From Herbaspirillum sp. alder98 (GTDB lineage Bacteria; Pseudomonadota; Gammaproteobacteria; Burkholderiales; Burkholderiaceae_D), in the NCBI RefSeq assembly GCF_020179755.1, contig NZ_JAIUCY010000001.1, positions 558,001 through 622,000 of the forward strand: a stretch of DNA of 64,000 nucleotides, read 5' to 3'. The notes under the pieces were generated by a model, which was not told the DNA's origin, did no database searches, and saw nothing but the letters and a program-made list of their open reading frames with translations. Of this stretch, positions 1 to 10,790 are shown piece after piece. Every line of letters starts with the position of its first letter. Position 1 is the stretch's first letter. The translations under genes were made by a program, and so were the position numbers.

Positions 1-1179
1 CTTCTTGCCGCTGGTCTCCTGCATCGAGGCCAGCCCCCAGCGCACCCATTCGTCATCCGGATCGAGCCGGGTGGCCGAAAACTGCACGCCGGACAGCGTC
101 ACCTCGACATCGTGATAGCCATGCGCATCCAGATGCGCGCGAATGTTGGCGATGAAATTGCGGTCGTCGCTGCCCACCACGAAGCGGATCTGGCAATGCG
201 CGCTGGCGTGACCGGGAATCGCATTGACCGGCGCCTCGGGATTGCCGGTCTTGAAGGCCAGCACTTCCAGCGTGTTCCAGCCGAACACGCGTTCGGCCGG
301 CGTCAGCCCCGGCTCGCCCCACTCGGCGTCGACCTCGGGATCGGTGGCGCCGCCGCCCACGGTCACATCCGCCAATGCATCGCGCACGCTTTGCGGCAAG
401 CTGTCCGGCAACAGGCTGGGCACCCGGATGCGGCCACGGCCATCGACCAGGCAGGCAATCGCATTGGCCAGGCGCACGCCCGGGTTGCGCAGCAAGCCGC
501 CCCAGTTGCCGGAGTGATGCCCACCCTCGCGTGAATTGACCTTGAGATCGAAATTGCAGCCGCCGCGCGAGCCCAGGAACATGGTGGGCGTCGGCGCATT
601 CACGCGTGGCCCGTCGGAGGCGATGAAGACGTCCGCCTTGAGCCGTTCGGCATGCTGGCGGCAGACAGCGTCCAGCCCGGGCGAGCCGGTTTCCTCGCCC
701 ATTTCAAGGATCAGCTTGACGTTGTAGCCGAGCCGCCCGCCGCGCACCTTCATGACTTCCTCGAGCGCGGCAAAATTGATGGTGTGCTGGGCCTTGTTGT
801 CGGCAATGCCGCGTCCGTACCAGCGGTCGCCCTCGACCACGATTTCCCATGGAAAAAGGCCTTCGCGCCACTGCTTGTCATACCCGCGCACCACGTCGCC
901 GTGACCATAGGTCAGGACCGTGAAGGCGGCCTGCGGCTCGGTGCGTTCGGCGATCAGGAACGGGGTGCCGCCGGGCAGCGGATTCTCGACCACCTCGGTG
1001 CTGAATCCCAGGCCTTGCAGATAGGGCGTAATCTCTTGCTGCAGGTAGGTGTAGAGATGCGGGCGGCTGTCCGGCTCCTGGCTTTCGGAACGGATCGCCA
1101 CGCGGCGCTTCAGGGTCTGCATGAAACGGCCATCGTCGAAATATGCTGCTACCTGGGCGATGGCTTGTGCTCTGCTCAT
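1..1179 (-). CDS. M20 family metallopeptidase (3' end outside the window)
   Basis: Zinc-dependent amidohydrolase/peptidase of the M20 (ArgE/DapE/CPG2) family, 393 codons visible; the C-terminus runs off the window. The metal-site motifs are visible: YGHGDVV near residue 90, GIADNKAQ near 120 and MGEETGSPG near 155. There is no signal peptide, so it is probably cytosolic. The start at 1179 is supported by a GGAG box in CCAGAGGAGTAGCAAC directly before the ATG. It begins 41 bp after the last gene of the dipeptide-type ABC operon and in the same direction. By inference it hydrolyses the imported peptide or acylated amino acid. Family confidence is high; the exact substrate cannot be read from sequence. 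Confidence 0.9.
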   Translation of the reverse strand, partial: MSRAQAIAQVAAYFDDGRFMQTLKRRVAIRSESQEPDSRPHLYTYLQQEITPYLQGLGFSTEVVENPLPGGTPFLIAERTEPQAAFTVLTYGHGDVVRGYDKQWREGLFPWEIVVEGDRWYGRGIADNKAQHTINFAALEEVMKVRGGRLGYNVKLILEMGEETGSPGLDAVCRQHAERLKADVFIASDGPRVNAPTPTMFLGSRGGCNFDLKVNSREGGHHSGNWGGLLRNPGVRLANAIACLVDGRGRIRVPSLLPDSLPQSVRDALADVTVGGGATDPEVDAEWGEPGLTPAERVFGWNTLEVLAFKTGNPEAPVNAIPGHASAHCQIRFVVGSDDRNFIANIRAHLDAHGYHDVEVTLSGVQFSATRLDPDDEWVRWGLASMQETSGKK

Positions 1180-1220
1180 GTTGCTACTCCTCTGGGTCTG
1201 TTTCGATTCGAAGGGGCTAT

Positions 1221-3091
<1,871 letters not shown>

Positions 3092-3107
3092 GGTCTTCTC
3101 CTGCGGG

Positions 3108-4025
3108 TCAGTTGCGGCCGTCGGGCGCGTTGACATCACGGATGCCGTCGCCCACCAGATTGATCGCCAGCACCAGGGTCGCCAGCGCCAGGCCCGGGAT
3201 CACGATCACCCAGGGCTTGAAGAACATGTAGGACTTGCCTTCGGACACCATCAGGCCCCACGACGGCGTCGGCGGCTGCACCCCCAGGCCCAGGAACGAC
3301 AGGGTCGCTTCGAGCAGGATCGCGTGCGCCATCTCCAGCGTCGCCACCACGATCAGCGCGCCCATGATGTTGGGCACGATCTCGCGCAGCAGGATGTAAG
3401 GCGTGGAGGCGCCGATGGCCTTGGCCGCGGCGATGAATTCGGCGTCGCGGATCTGTTGCGTGGCCGAGCGGGTGACCACCGCAAAGCGGTCCCACAGCAG
3501 CAGGCCCAGCAGGATGATCACCACCTTCAGCGAGCCGCCCACCAGCGACGCCATGGCCAGCGCCACCAACACCACCGGCATCGCCAGGCGGGTCGTGATG
3601 ATGTAGCTGATGACGGCATCGACGCGACCGCCGAAGTAACCCGCCAGCACCCCCAGGGTAGTGCCGATCAGGCCCGAGATCAGGGCTGCGGCGCAACCGA
3701 TCATCAGCGACACGCGGGCGCCGTAGATCAGGCGCGACAGATAGTCGCGGCCCAGCTTGTCGGTGCCGAGTATGTGCTCCCAGCTCCCCTGCGCATGCCA
3801 GATCGGCGGGATCAGGCGCGCCGACACGTTCTGGTCGAACGGGTCGTGCGGCGCCAGCCAGGGCGCCAGGATGGCGGCCAGGATCATCAAGGCCAGCACG
3901 ACGGCGCCCAGCACCAGGCCGCGATGGCCCAGGGTCCGGTTGAGCTTGCGACGCCACACCGGCGTCGGTTTGAGCGCACCCTGCAGCAGGCTGGTCGCCG
4001 GCAGGGTGGAAGAAGTAGTGGTCAT
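3108..4025 (-). CDS. Dipeptide-type ABC transporter permease (DppC-like)
   Basis: Inner-membrane permease, 305 aa. It has the OppC-type N-terminal segment (one membrane helix around residues 35-58), then a binding-protein-dependent transport domain with about five helices. The EAA loop that docks on the ATPase is visible around residues 195-222 (EFIAAAKAIGASTPYILLRE). The motif GTDKLGRDYLSRLIYGAR is characteristic of the DppC/OppC branch. It is the third gene of the operon, 33 bp after the DppB-like gene and 16 bp before the first ATPase. Confidence 0.93.
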   Translation of the reverse strand: MTTTSSTLPATSLLQGALKPTPVWRRKLNRTLGHRGLVLGAVVLALMILAAILAPWLAPHDPFDQNVSARLIPPIWHAQGSWEHILGTDKLGRDYLSRLIYGARVSLMIGCAAALISGLIGTTLGVLAGYFGGRVDAVISYIITTRLAMPVVLVALAMASLVGGSLKVVIILLGLLLWDRFAVVTRSATQQIRDAEFIAAAKAIGASTPYILLREIVPNIMGALIVVATLEMAHAILLEATLSFLGLGVQPPTPSWGLMVSEGKSYMFFKPWVIVIPGLALATLVLAINLVGDGIRDVNAPDGRN

Positions 4026-4058
4026 GGCGGCTCCTTGAAGCGAGAAGGCTGGACGCGG

Positions 4059-4976
4059 TTAGCGGGTACGGATGCGCGGATCGAGCAGCGCATTGATGAC
4101 ATCGGCCAGGAAGGTCAGGCCGATATAGAACATGGCAATCAACAGCACGACCGCCTGCACCACCGGATAATCGTTACGCGAGATCGCGTCCCAGGCCAGT
4201 TGCCCCAGGCCTTGCATCGAATAGACCGACTCGATCACCACCGAGCCGCCCAGCATGAAGCCCAGTTCCACGGCAGCCAGCGCCACCACCGGAATGACCG
4301 CATTGCGCAGCGCATGCTTGAATACCACCCGCGAACGCGACAGGCCCTTGGCGCGCGCAGTGCGGATGTAGTCCGAACCCAGCACCTCGAGCATGCCCGA
4401 GCGGGTCAGCCGCATCATGGCCGGCATCGCGTAATACCCCAGCGCCACGGCCGGCAGCACGAAATGTTGCCAGCTCTCGTTGCCGGCCACCGGCAACCAG
4501 TGCAACGTGACCGCAAAGATCAGGATCAGCGTCAGGCCGAACCAGAAGCTCGGCATGGCCTGTCCCACCACGGCGATCATCAGGGCGATGCGGTCGAGCC
4601 AGGTATCGCGATAGATGGCCGCCAGCACCCCCAGCGGAATGGCCACCAGGATCGCCAGCAGCAAGGCGCTGCCGCCCAGCTTGAAGGTGATCGGCAGGCG
4701 CTCGGCGATCATCTCCATCACCGGCCCCTGGAAGTAGAACGACTTGCCGAAATCGAGTTGCACGGCGCGGCTGAGCCAGTCGACGTATTGCACCGTCATC
4801 GGCCGGTCGAGTCCGAACTGGACGCGAATCGTCTCGACCTGGGCGGCGCTGGCCTCGGGCCCGGCGATGGCCGTGGCCAGGTCGCCCGACATGTGCAGCA
4901 GCGAAAAGCTGACCACGGACACCGTCAACGCCACGCACAGGGCGATGACGAGACGGCGCAGTATGTAGATGAACAT
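4059..4976 (-). CDS. Dipeptide-type ABC transporter permease (DppB-like)
   Basis: Inner-membrane permease, 305 aa. The N-terminus MFIYILRRLVIALCVAL is the canonical first helix of DppB proteins. It is followed by the periplasmic FGLDRP segment, the MPSFWFGLTLI helix and the EAA loop around residues 216-245 (DYIRTARAKGLSRSRVVFKH). Six helices are expected. It pairs with the DppC-like subunit encoded 33 bp downstream and lies 26 bp after the binding-protein gene. Confidence 0.93.
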   Translation of the reverse strand: MFIYILRRLVIALCVALTVSVVSFSLLHMSGDLATAIAGPEASAAQVETIRVQFGLDRPMTVQYVDWLSRAVQLDFGKSFYFQGPVMEMIAERLPITFKLGGSALLLAILVAIPLGVLAAIYRDTWLDRIALMIAVVGQAMPSFWFGLTLILIFAVTLHWLPVAGNESWQHFVLPAVALGYYAMPAMMRLTRSGMLEVLGSDYIRTARAKGLSRSRVVFKHALRNAVIPVVALAAVELGFMLGGSVVIESVYSMQGLGQLAWDAISRNDYPVVQAVVLLIAMFYIGLTFLADVINALLDPRIRTR

Positions 4977-5002
4977 GACGGGCTTCCCTTCTCAAGAAAC
5001 GC

Positions 5003-6541
5003 TTATTTCCAGGATGCTTCGTAGAAGCGCGGCAGTTCGTCCGGATAACCCTGGAACTTCAACTGCGCATTGAATGCGTAATACGTCGAATACGAAAACA
5101 TCGGCGCCATGTAGGCCTGCTTGGAAATCATCTCCAGTGCCTTGCTATAGCTGGTCTTGCGCACCGCCGGATCGGTCGAGGTGTCGCCGGCCTGCACCAG
5201 CTGCTGCAATTGCGGGTCCTTGGTGATGTCATCGGCGCTGCCCTTGAAGAACACGCCGGCGAAGGCCGAGGTATCGTTCATCGAGAACGAGCCCCAGGCC
5301 TGGAAGGTCATCGGGGTCTTGCCGCTGCGGTATTCGTTCTGCAGGGCGGCGAACTTCAGGTAGTGCAGCCGGGCCCGGATGCCGACCTTGTGCAGGTCAC
5401 CGATGATCGCTTCGGCCACTTCACGCTCGCGGTAGGCGTAGATGTCGGTGTCGAAACCATTGGCGTAGCCGGCCGCGGCCAGCAGTTCCTTGGCCTTGGC
5501 CACGCTGTAGTCGTACTTGATGGCGGCGTTGGTGTCACAGCCGAACTGGGTGCGGAAACAGGCGGTGTAGACCGGCTGGCTGCCGCCGCGCATCAGGTTC
5601 TCGGCGATGCCCTTGCGGTTGATGGCGTAGTTGACCGCCTGGCGCACCCGCAGGTCCTTGAAAGGCGAATTGGCCGAGGATGAACCGGTGGCGTCGAGCG
5701 TGACGAAACCGACCCGCATGGTTTCACCGCTCTGCACCGCCAGCTTGGGATTGCTCTTGAGCGAATCGGCCTGGTCAGGCGGCACGCGCCAGATCCAGTC
5801 CACGGCGCCGGTCATGAGCTGCGCGGCGCGGGTTTCAGGGTCCGGGATCACCATGAACTTGATGTTGCCGATGCTGGGCTGGCCTTGCGGGCTTTCCTTG
5901 AAATAGCCGGCGTTCTTGACCAGGGTCACGCCCTGCCCCGGGGTCACGCTGGTGACCTTGTAGGGACCGGTGCCGATGGGCGCCTTGGAAAAGGCTTCCA
6001 GTCCGACCTTCTTGAAATAGGCGCCGGGATAGATCGGCAACGGGCCGGCCAGGTATTCGAGCGCGGCCGGGAAAGGCGCCTTCATGTTGATGCGCACCTT
6101 GTAATCGCCCAGCTTGTCGACGCTCTTGATCCAGTCGGTGTTCTGGCGGGTGACGGCCTTGGAGTCAGGCGCCACCACGTAGTTGAAGGTGAACACGACG
6201 TCGTCGGCGCTGAACTTGTCGCCGTTCTGGAACAGCACGCCCTGGCGCAGGTCGAGCACCAGCGCGGTGGGCGACTCCCACTTCCAGGCGGTGGCCAGTT
6301 GCGGCTTGTATTCGTTGGTCTTGGGATCGCGGTAGACCAGCGTGTCCCAGATCAGGTGGGCCAGGATCACGCCTTCGCGCAGGTTGTTGTGGTACTGGCT
6401 GATGTTCTCGACTTCGCTGTCGGACGCATACACCAGGGTGTCATTGGCCTTGTTGGCCATCGCAGAAAACGATGCCGCCGCGCCTGCCACCAACAGGGCA
6501 CAGCGTGACCATGCCAATACCGACTTCTTCATTGCGCTCAT
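5003..6541 (-). CDS. ABC transporter substrate-binding protein, family 5 (peptide/opine/nickel type)
   Basis: Periplasmic solute-binding protein of the SBP_bac_5 (DppA/OppA) class, 512 aa, first gene of the operon. A Sec signal peptide is visible (MSAMKKSVLAWSR, a hydrophobic stretch, cleavage after SAMA); there is no lipobox, so the protein should be free in the periplasm. Family landmarks are LIWDTLVYRDP, the LRQGVLFQNGDKFSADDVVFT block and APIGTGPYKV. The start at 6541 is preceded by AAGGGG at suitable distance; a second ATG at 6532 is possible. A LysR regulator is encoded divergently across a 328-bp control region. Confidence 0.92.
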   Translation of the reverse strand: MSAMKKSVLAWSRCALLVAGAAASFSAMANKANDTLVYASDSEVENISQYHNNLREGVILAHLIWDTLVYRDPKTNEYKPQLATAWKWESPTALVLDLRQGVLFQNGDKFSADDVVFTFNYVVAPDSKAVTRQNTDWIKSVDKLGDYKVRINMKAPFPAALEYLAGPLPIYPGAYFKKVGLEAFSKAPIGTGPYKVTSVTPGQGVTLVKNAGYFKESPQGQPSIGNIKFMVIPDPETRAAQLMTGAVDWIWRVPPDQADSLKSNPKLAVQSGETMRVGFVTLDATGSSSANSPFKDLRVRQAVNYAINRKGIAENLMRGGSQPVYTACFRTQFGCDTNAAIKYDYSVAKAKELLAAAGYANGFDTDIYAYREREVAEAIIGDLHKVGIRARLHYLKFAALQNEYRSGKTPMTFQAWGSFSMNDTSAFAGVFFKGSADDITKDPQLQQLVQAGDTSTDPAVRKTSYSKALEMISKQAYMAPMFSYSTYYAFNAQLKFQGYPDELPRFYEASWK

Positions 6542-6869
6542 TCCAACCCCTTTTCTGAATTCGTGACCTTGATCTCGAATGATTAAGAAATGTTTGAAAA
6601 AACAACGACGTCGAGGCCATACTAGGTCACATTTTCGCGATGCCGCAATTATCAAATTTCTATGCCTGCATTGCCAAAATCAGATGCCTGCTCTTGTGCA
6701 CCACAATGAATTGATCGGGTCGAACAGCCCGTTATAGCTGGATGGCGGGTGGATGCGCGATTGCAGCAATTTACCTGCCGCCGGTTTTGAAAAGCGCACC
6801 AAAGCCGTGAGGTGCGCACCAATTAAACCGGCCAAATCTTTTTTCAGTTCCGCCAGATCGAGGTCGATG
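6542..6869. promoter_or_regulatory. Divergent control region between the ABC operon and the LysR gene
   Basis: 328 bp without a gene. It holds two ordered repeat sets. ATGCCTGC occurs at 6662-6669 and again at 6684-6691, exactly 22 bp apart (two helical turns). GCGCACCAA occurs at 6794-6802 and 6814-6822, 20 bp apart, and this second pair is framed by CCGGTTT (6781-6787) and its inverted copy AAACCGG (6825-6831). LysR regulators usually bind such intergenic sites to control the target operon and themselves; assignment here is inference. The stretch on the ABC-operon side is AT-rich, fitting a promoter. Confidence 0.55.
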
Positions 6870-7781
6870 ATGAAATCGCAACAACTGCAAGACACCGCCC
6901 TGCGCTACTTCCTGGAGGTGGTGCGTTGCGGCTCCATCAGTGAAGCATCGCAACGCCTCAACGTGGCCAGCTCAGCCATCAGCCGCCAGATCAGCAGCCT
7001 GGAGCAGATACTCGATACGGTATTGTTTGAACGTCGCCCGCGCGGCATGGTGCTGTCGGCCGGGGGCGAGATGCTGGCCGCCCATGCGCGCAAGATGGCG
7101 CTGGAAGCCGACCGCGTGGTGGCCGACCTGCAGGCCTTGAAGGGATTGCGCAGCGGCCGGGTGCGACTGTCGGCCTCGGAGGGGTTCGCCATCGATTTCC
7201 TGCCGCGCCTGATCCACACGTTCCAGAAGAAATACCCGGGCTTCGTGTTCCAGGTGTTCGTCGGCGCGCCGGCGGCGGTATCGCGCCAGGTGCGCGAAGG
7301 CAACGCCGATATCGGCTTGACCTTCACGCGCCTGCCCGAAGCCGAGATCAAGGTGGTGCACCGCCAGCCGGGGCCGATCTCGCTGGTGATGCGCCCCGAG
7401 CATCCACTGGCGCGCTTCCGGCAGATATCGTTGTCGCAGATTCGCCCTTACCCGATGGCATTGCCGGACCCGACCACCACCCTGCGCCAGTTATTCGATA
7501 TCGCCTGCAGCCGGCAGCAGATGGTGATCGAACCGGTGGTGACCAGCAACTACATCCAGACGCTGCACAACTACCTGATCGACAACGATGCGCTGTCGAT
7601 CACCGGCGAGGTCACCGTGCGCTACCGCATCGCCAGCGGCGAGCTGGTGATACGGCCGATCCGCGACTGCCCGCAGGATGGTCGTTTCATCGAGGTGCAG
7701 ACCCTGGCGGGCCGCACCTTGCCCCGCAGCGTGGAGATTTTCCTGGATTACCTGGTGGGAGAACTGAGCAAGGACCTGTGA
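6870..7781 (+). CDS. LysR family transcriptional regulator
   Basis: 303 aa. The N-terminal winged HTH spans roughly residues 8-66 (ALRYFLEVVRCGSISEAS, then NVASSAISRQISSLEQ). The LysR effector-binding domain follows (residues 90-300, starting LRSGRVRLSASEGF). GAGG lies 6 nt before the ATG at 6870; the adjacent ATG at 6867 is less well spaced. It is divergent from the peptide-type ABC operon, the classic arrangement for a regulator of its neighbour. It ends 4 bp before the convergent efflux gene, and no terminator is visible in the gap. Confidence 0.92.
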   Translation: MKSQQLQDTALRYFLEVVRCGSISEASQRLNVASSAISRQISSLEQILDTVLFERRPRGMVLSAGGEMLAAHARKMALEADRVVADLQALKGLRSGRVRLSASEGFAIDFLPRLIHTFQKKYPGFVFQVFVGAPAAVSRQVREGNADIGLTFTRLPEAEIKVVHRQPGPISLVMRPEHPLARFRQISLSQIRPYPMALPDPTTTLRQLFDIACSRQQMVIEPVVTSNYIQTLHNYLIDNDALSITGEVTVRYRIASGELVIRPIRDCPQDGRFIEVQTLAGRTLPRSVEIFLDYLVGELSKDL

Positions 7782-7785
7782 TCGC

Positions 7786-9228
7786 TCACGCCCCTGCCGA
7801 CCACCCCAGGCCCAGCGCCTTCTGGATGCCCACGAAGCTGCGCGTCAACGCTGCCTCGCCCTGCAGCAGGTTCTGCTGGGCGCTGATCTGCTGGCGCGTG
7901 GTGTCGAGCAGTTCGATCAGGGTGCCGGTGCCTGCCGCATAGCGCTGGCGCGCCAGCACCAGTGCCTGGTCGGCCGAGGCCTTGCTGCGCGCCAGGGTCG
8001 CCACCGTCACGCGGCCATAACGAAAGCGCGACAGCGAATCCTCGGCATCGCGCAGGGCCTCCAGCACCGCCTGCCGGTATTTCATTTCGGCTTCGTCGCG
8101 CACCCGCTCGGCCTGGGTCACGCGGGCGCTGTTGCGACCGAAGTCGAGAAAATTCCAGCTCAGCATGGGGGCACCGATGGCGGCAAAGTCGTCCAGCCGG
8201 GTCAGGTCGGAGGGATGGGTCCCGCCCAGGCCGATCACGCCCAGCAATTTCAGGCTGGGATACTTCGCCGCCTCGGCCTGGCCGATCTTGGAGGTGTCGG
8301 CCGCCAGCGTGCGCTCGGCGGCGCGGATGTCAGGACGTCGCCGCAGCAGCGACGCCGGGTCGCCCACGGCCACCTCGGGCGGCGGCAGCGGCACCGGCGC
8401 CGGACCCGCCAGTTCGGCATCGAGCGCGCCCGGCGCCTGGCCGACCAAAGTCGCCAGTTGATTCAGGAAGGCTTCCTTTTCTGCCTGCAACGGCACCAGG
8501 TCGGCCCGGGTGCCATCCAGCTGGTTCTGGATGCGCAACTGTTCGAGGGTAGACGCGGTGCCGCGCTCGACCCGCTGGCCGGTCAACTGCAGCATCCGCT
8601 CCTGCGCCTGCACCGATTCGTCGCCCAGCGCCAGCCGCAGTTGCCGTTCACGCAGGTTGATGTAGGCGTTGGCCACTTCGGCGGCCAGGCTGACCTGGAC
8701 ATCGGCCAGCGTCGCCTGGGCCGCTTCGGCACTGGCGCCGGCAGCTTGTATCGAACGCTGGTGGGCGCCGAAGAGATCGATTTCCCAAGTGGCGTCGACG
8801 CCCAGGTTATAGAGATTGGTGCGGGTCGCCGAACCGGATGAGGATCCACCCAGGTTGAGCGGCGGCAGGCGCGCATGCGCCGCCAGCGCCGAGGCGCCGC
8901 CGCTGGGGCGGGCATTGGCCTGTTCCAGGTCGAGTGCGGCGCGCGACTGCTGCAGGCGCGCGCGTGCCGCGCCCAGGTTGGGATTGGCCTGCAGTGCGCG
9001 TTGCACCAGGCCATCGAGCACCGGGTCGTTGAGCGCCGTCCACCATTGGGCCGCCGGAGCGGCGGCAACGGCATTGGCCTCGGCGCGCACGAAGCCGCCG
9101 TGAGCGGCCTGCGGCATGACCTCGGGGGGTCCCTGGTAATCCGGCCCGAGGGTGCAGCCGGCCAGCAGCGCCGCGCACGCCAGTGCGACCAGGCGCGGAA
9201 CGAAAATGAGTTGGGCTTGATTTGGCAT
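7786..9228 (-). CDS. Efflux outer-membrane lipoprotein, NodT/OprM (TolC-like) family
   Basis: Outer-membrane factor of a tripartite pump, 480 aa. The N-terminus MPNQAQLIFVPRLVALA leads into the lipobox LLAGC with the acylated Cys near residue 23, followed by TLGPDYQGP, the family's hallmark start. Two OEP repeats follow, with long coiled-coil stretches (for example DEAEMKYRQAVLEALRDAED near the C-terminus). I chose the only ATG just ahead of the lipoprotein signal. It starts 8 bp after the EmrB-like gene and is the last gene of the emrA-emrB-OMF operon. Confidence 0.92.
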   Translation of the reverse strand: MPNQAQLIFVPRLVALACAALLAGCTLGPDYQGPPEVMPQAAHGGFVRAEANAVAAAPAAQWWTALNDPVLDGLVQRALQANPNLGAARARLQQSRAALDLEQANARPSGGASALAAHARLPPLNLGGSSSGSATRTNLYNLGVDATWEIDLFGAHQRSIQAAGASAEAAQATLADVQVSLAAEVANAYINLRERQLRLALGDESVQAQERMLQLTGQRVERGTASTLEQLRIQNQLDGTRADLVPLQAEKEAFLNQLATLVGQAPGALDAELAGPAPVPLPPPEVAVGDPASLLRRRPDIRAAERTLAADTSKIGQAEAAKYPSLKLLGVIGLGGTHPSDLTRLDDFAAIGAPMLSWNFLDFGRNSARVTQAERVRDEAEMKYRQAVLEALRDAEDSLSRFRYGRVTVATLARSKASADQALVLARQRYAAGTGTLIELLDTTRQQISAQQNLLQGEAALTRSFVGIQKALGLGWSAGA

Positions 9229-9236
9229 GATAGTCG

Positions 9237-10790
9237 TCAGTGTGCGGTGACCGGTTCGGCATTGCTGGGCAGCGGGCGCAGGAACAGCACCAGCGGCGTG
9301 ACGCAGAGGATGACCACCCCCAGCAGCCAGAACAGGTCGGCATAAGTCATGGTGAGCGCCTGGGCCTGGATGGTGCTGCCCAGGAGGCGAATGGCGGTGT
9401 CTTGTCCGCCCAGCAGGTGGCCCTGGGCGGCGATGGTCGATTGCACCAGCTCGGAATTGGCCGACAGGCTTTCTTCCAGCCGCCGGCTGTGCAACCACAA
9501 TCGCTGGTCCTGGATCACGGCGATACCGGCCAGCGCCAGCGACCCGCCCAGGTTGCGGGCAGCGCTATAGAGACCGGAAGCGTCGCCGGCCTGCGACGGC
9601 GGCACCGAGCGGATCGCGGCCTGGTTCAGGAAGATCATCGCCAGCACCGTGCCCAACCCGCGCAGCAGCTGCGAGGCGACGAACGAGCCGCCGTACGAGA
9701 GCGGACTGAGATCGGTTTCGAGGAAGGCCGAAAAGGCCAGCATCAAAAAGCCGGTGCCGACCGCCAGGCGGATGTCGATGCGGCGCATCAGCAGCGGCAC
9801 GAAGGGCATCATCAGGATCATCGGCACCCCCGAGAGCAGCACGATCACGCCCGACTGCAGCGAGTTGTAGCCGGCGATGCCCGACAGGAACTGCGGGATC
9901 ACATAGGCCGTCCCGTACAGCGCCACACCCACGATCATGGCCATCATCACCACCGAGCCGAACTGGCGGTCGCGCAACAGCCGCAGCTGGATCACGGGGT
10001 GCTTCGCGCGTATCTGCCCCAGCCCCAGGAAGATGAACCCGATCACCGACGTCAGCGCCAGCCAGCGGATGTCGGGCGATGAAAACCACTGTTCCCGCTC
10101 GCCCTCTTCCAGCACCACCGTCAGGCCGCCGAGCCCCATGGCCAGGCCGAGGATACCCATCCAGTCGGCTTCGGCCAGTTGCTCGAACTTGGGACGCTCG
10201 TACGGAATCGCCACCAGCAGCAGCGTGATCAGCGCAATGCCGACCGGCACGTTGATGAAGAAGGCATAGTGCCAGCTGACGTTTTCGGTCAGCCAGCCGC
10301 CCAGTACCGGACCCAGCACCGGCCCCAGGATGGCGGTGGCGCCGAACATCGCATTGCCCACCGGCTGCTGCGAGCGCGGCAGCCGGGTGGCGATGATGGT
10401 CATCGCCGTCGGGATCAGGGCGCCACCGGTGAAGCCCTGCCCGACCCGGCCCACGATCATCATCGGCAAGGTGGTCGACAGGCCGCACAGGATCGAGAAC
10501 AGCGTAAACAGGCTGGCCGCTGCCAGCAGCAGCACCCGCAAACCAAGCAGGCGCTCCAGCCAAGCCGACATCGGGATGATGACGATCTCGGCCACCAGAT
10601 AGGCGGTGGCAATCCAGGTGCCTTCGGTGCCGGATGCGCCGATCTCGCCCTGGATGGTCGGCAGCGACGAATTGACGATCGAGATATCGAGCGTCGCCAT
10701 CAAGGCGCCCAGCGTGCCGGCAGCCACCGCCAGCCAGGCTGCGGCATCGGCCTTCTGGCCGTTCGGCGCGACTGCGGCCGGGGTGCTCAA
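9237..10790 (-). CDS. emrB: DHA2 family multidrug MFS permease, EmrB-like (TTG start)
   Basis: Inner-membrane drug/proton antiporter, 517 aa, 14 helices expected. LDISIVNSSLPTIQGEIG near residue 35 and GRVGQGFTGGALIPTAMTII near 115 are DHA2 motifs. The start codon is TTG at 10790, overlapping the TGA of emrA (sequence TTGA), with AGGGGG five bases upstream, so translation is probably coupled to emrA. No ATG in frame lies near enough to keep the first helix and the family-typical N-terminus. It works with the EmrA-like adaptor and the NodT-like channel. The substrate is unknown. Confidence 0.92.
   Translation of the reverse strand: MSTPAAVAPNGQKADAAAWLAVAAGTLGALMATLDISIVNSSLPTIQGEIGASGTEGTWIATAYLVAEIVIIPMSAWLERLLGLRVLLLAAASLFTLFSILCGLSTTLPMMIVGRVGQGFTGGALIPTAMTIIATRLPRSQQPVGNAMFGATAILGPVLGPVLGGWLTENVSWHYAFFINVPVGIALITLLLVAIPYERPKFEQLAEADWMGILGLAMGLGGLTVVLEEGEREQWFSSPDIRWLALTSVIGFIFLGLGQIRAKHPVIQLRLLRDRQFGSVVMMAMIVGVALYGTAYVIPQFLSGIAGYNSLQSGVIVLLSGVPMILMMPFVPLLMRRIDIRLAVGTGFLMLAFSAFLETDLSPLSYGGSFVASQLLRGLGTVLAMIFLNQAAIRSVPPSQAGDASGLYSAARNLGGSLALAGIAVIQDQRLWLHSRRLEESLSANSELVQSTIAAQGHLLGGQDTAIRLLGSTIQAQALTMTYADLFWLLGVVILCVTPLVLFLRPLPSNAEPVTAH

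Noticed and set aside
6750..6765. TGGATGC-GCGA-TTGCA as a second sigma-54 promoter before the LysR gene
   Set aside because: Only the GG/GC spacing and the -12 box fit; the -24 box differs at four of seven positions.
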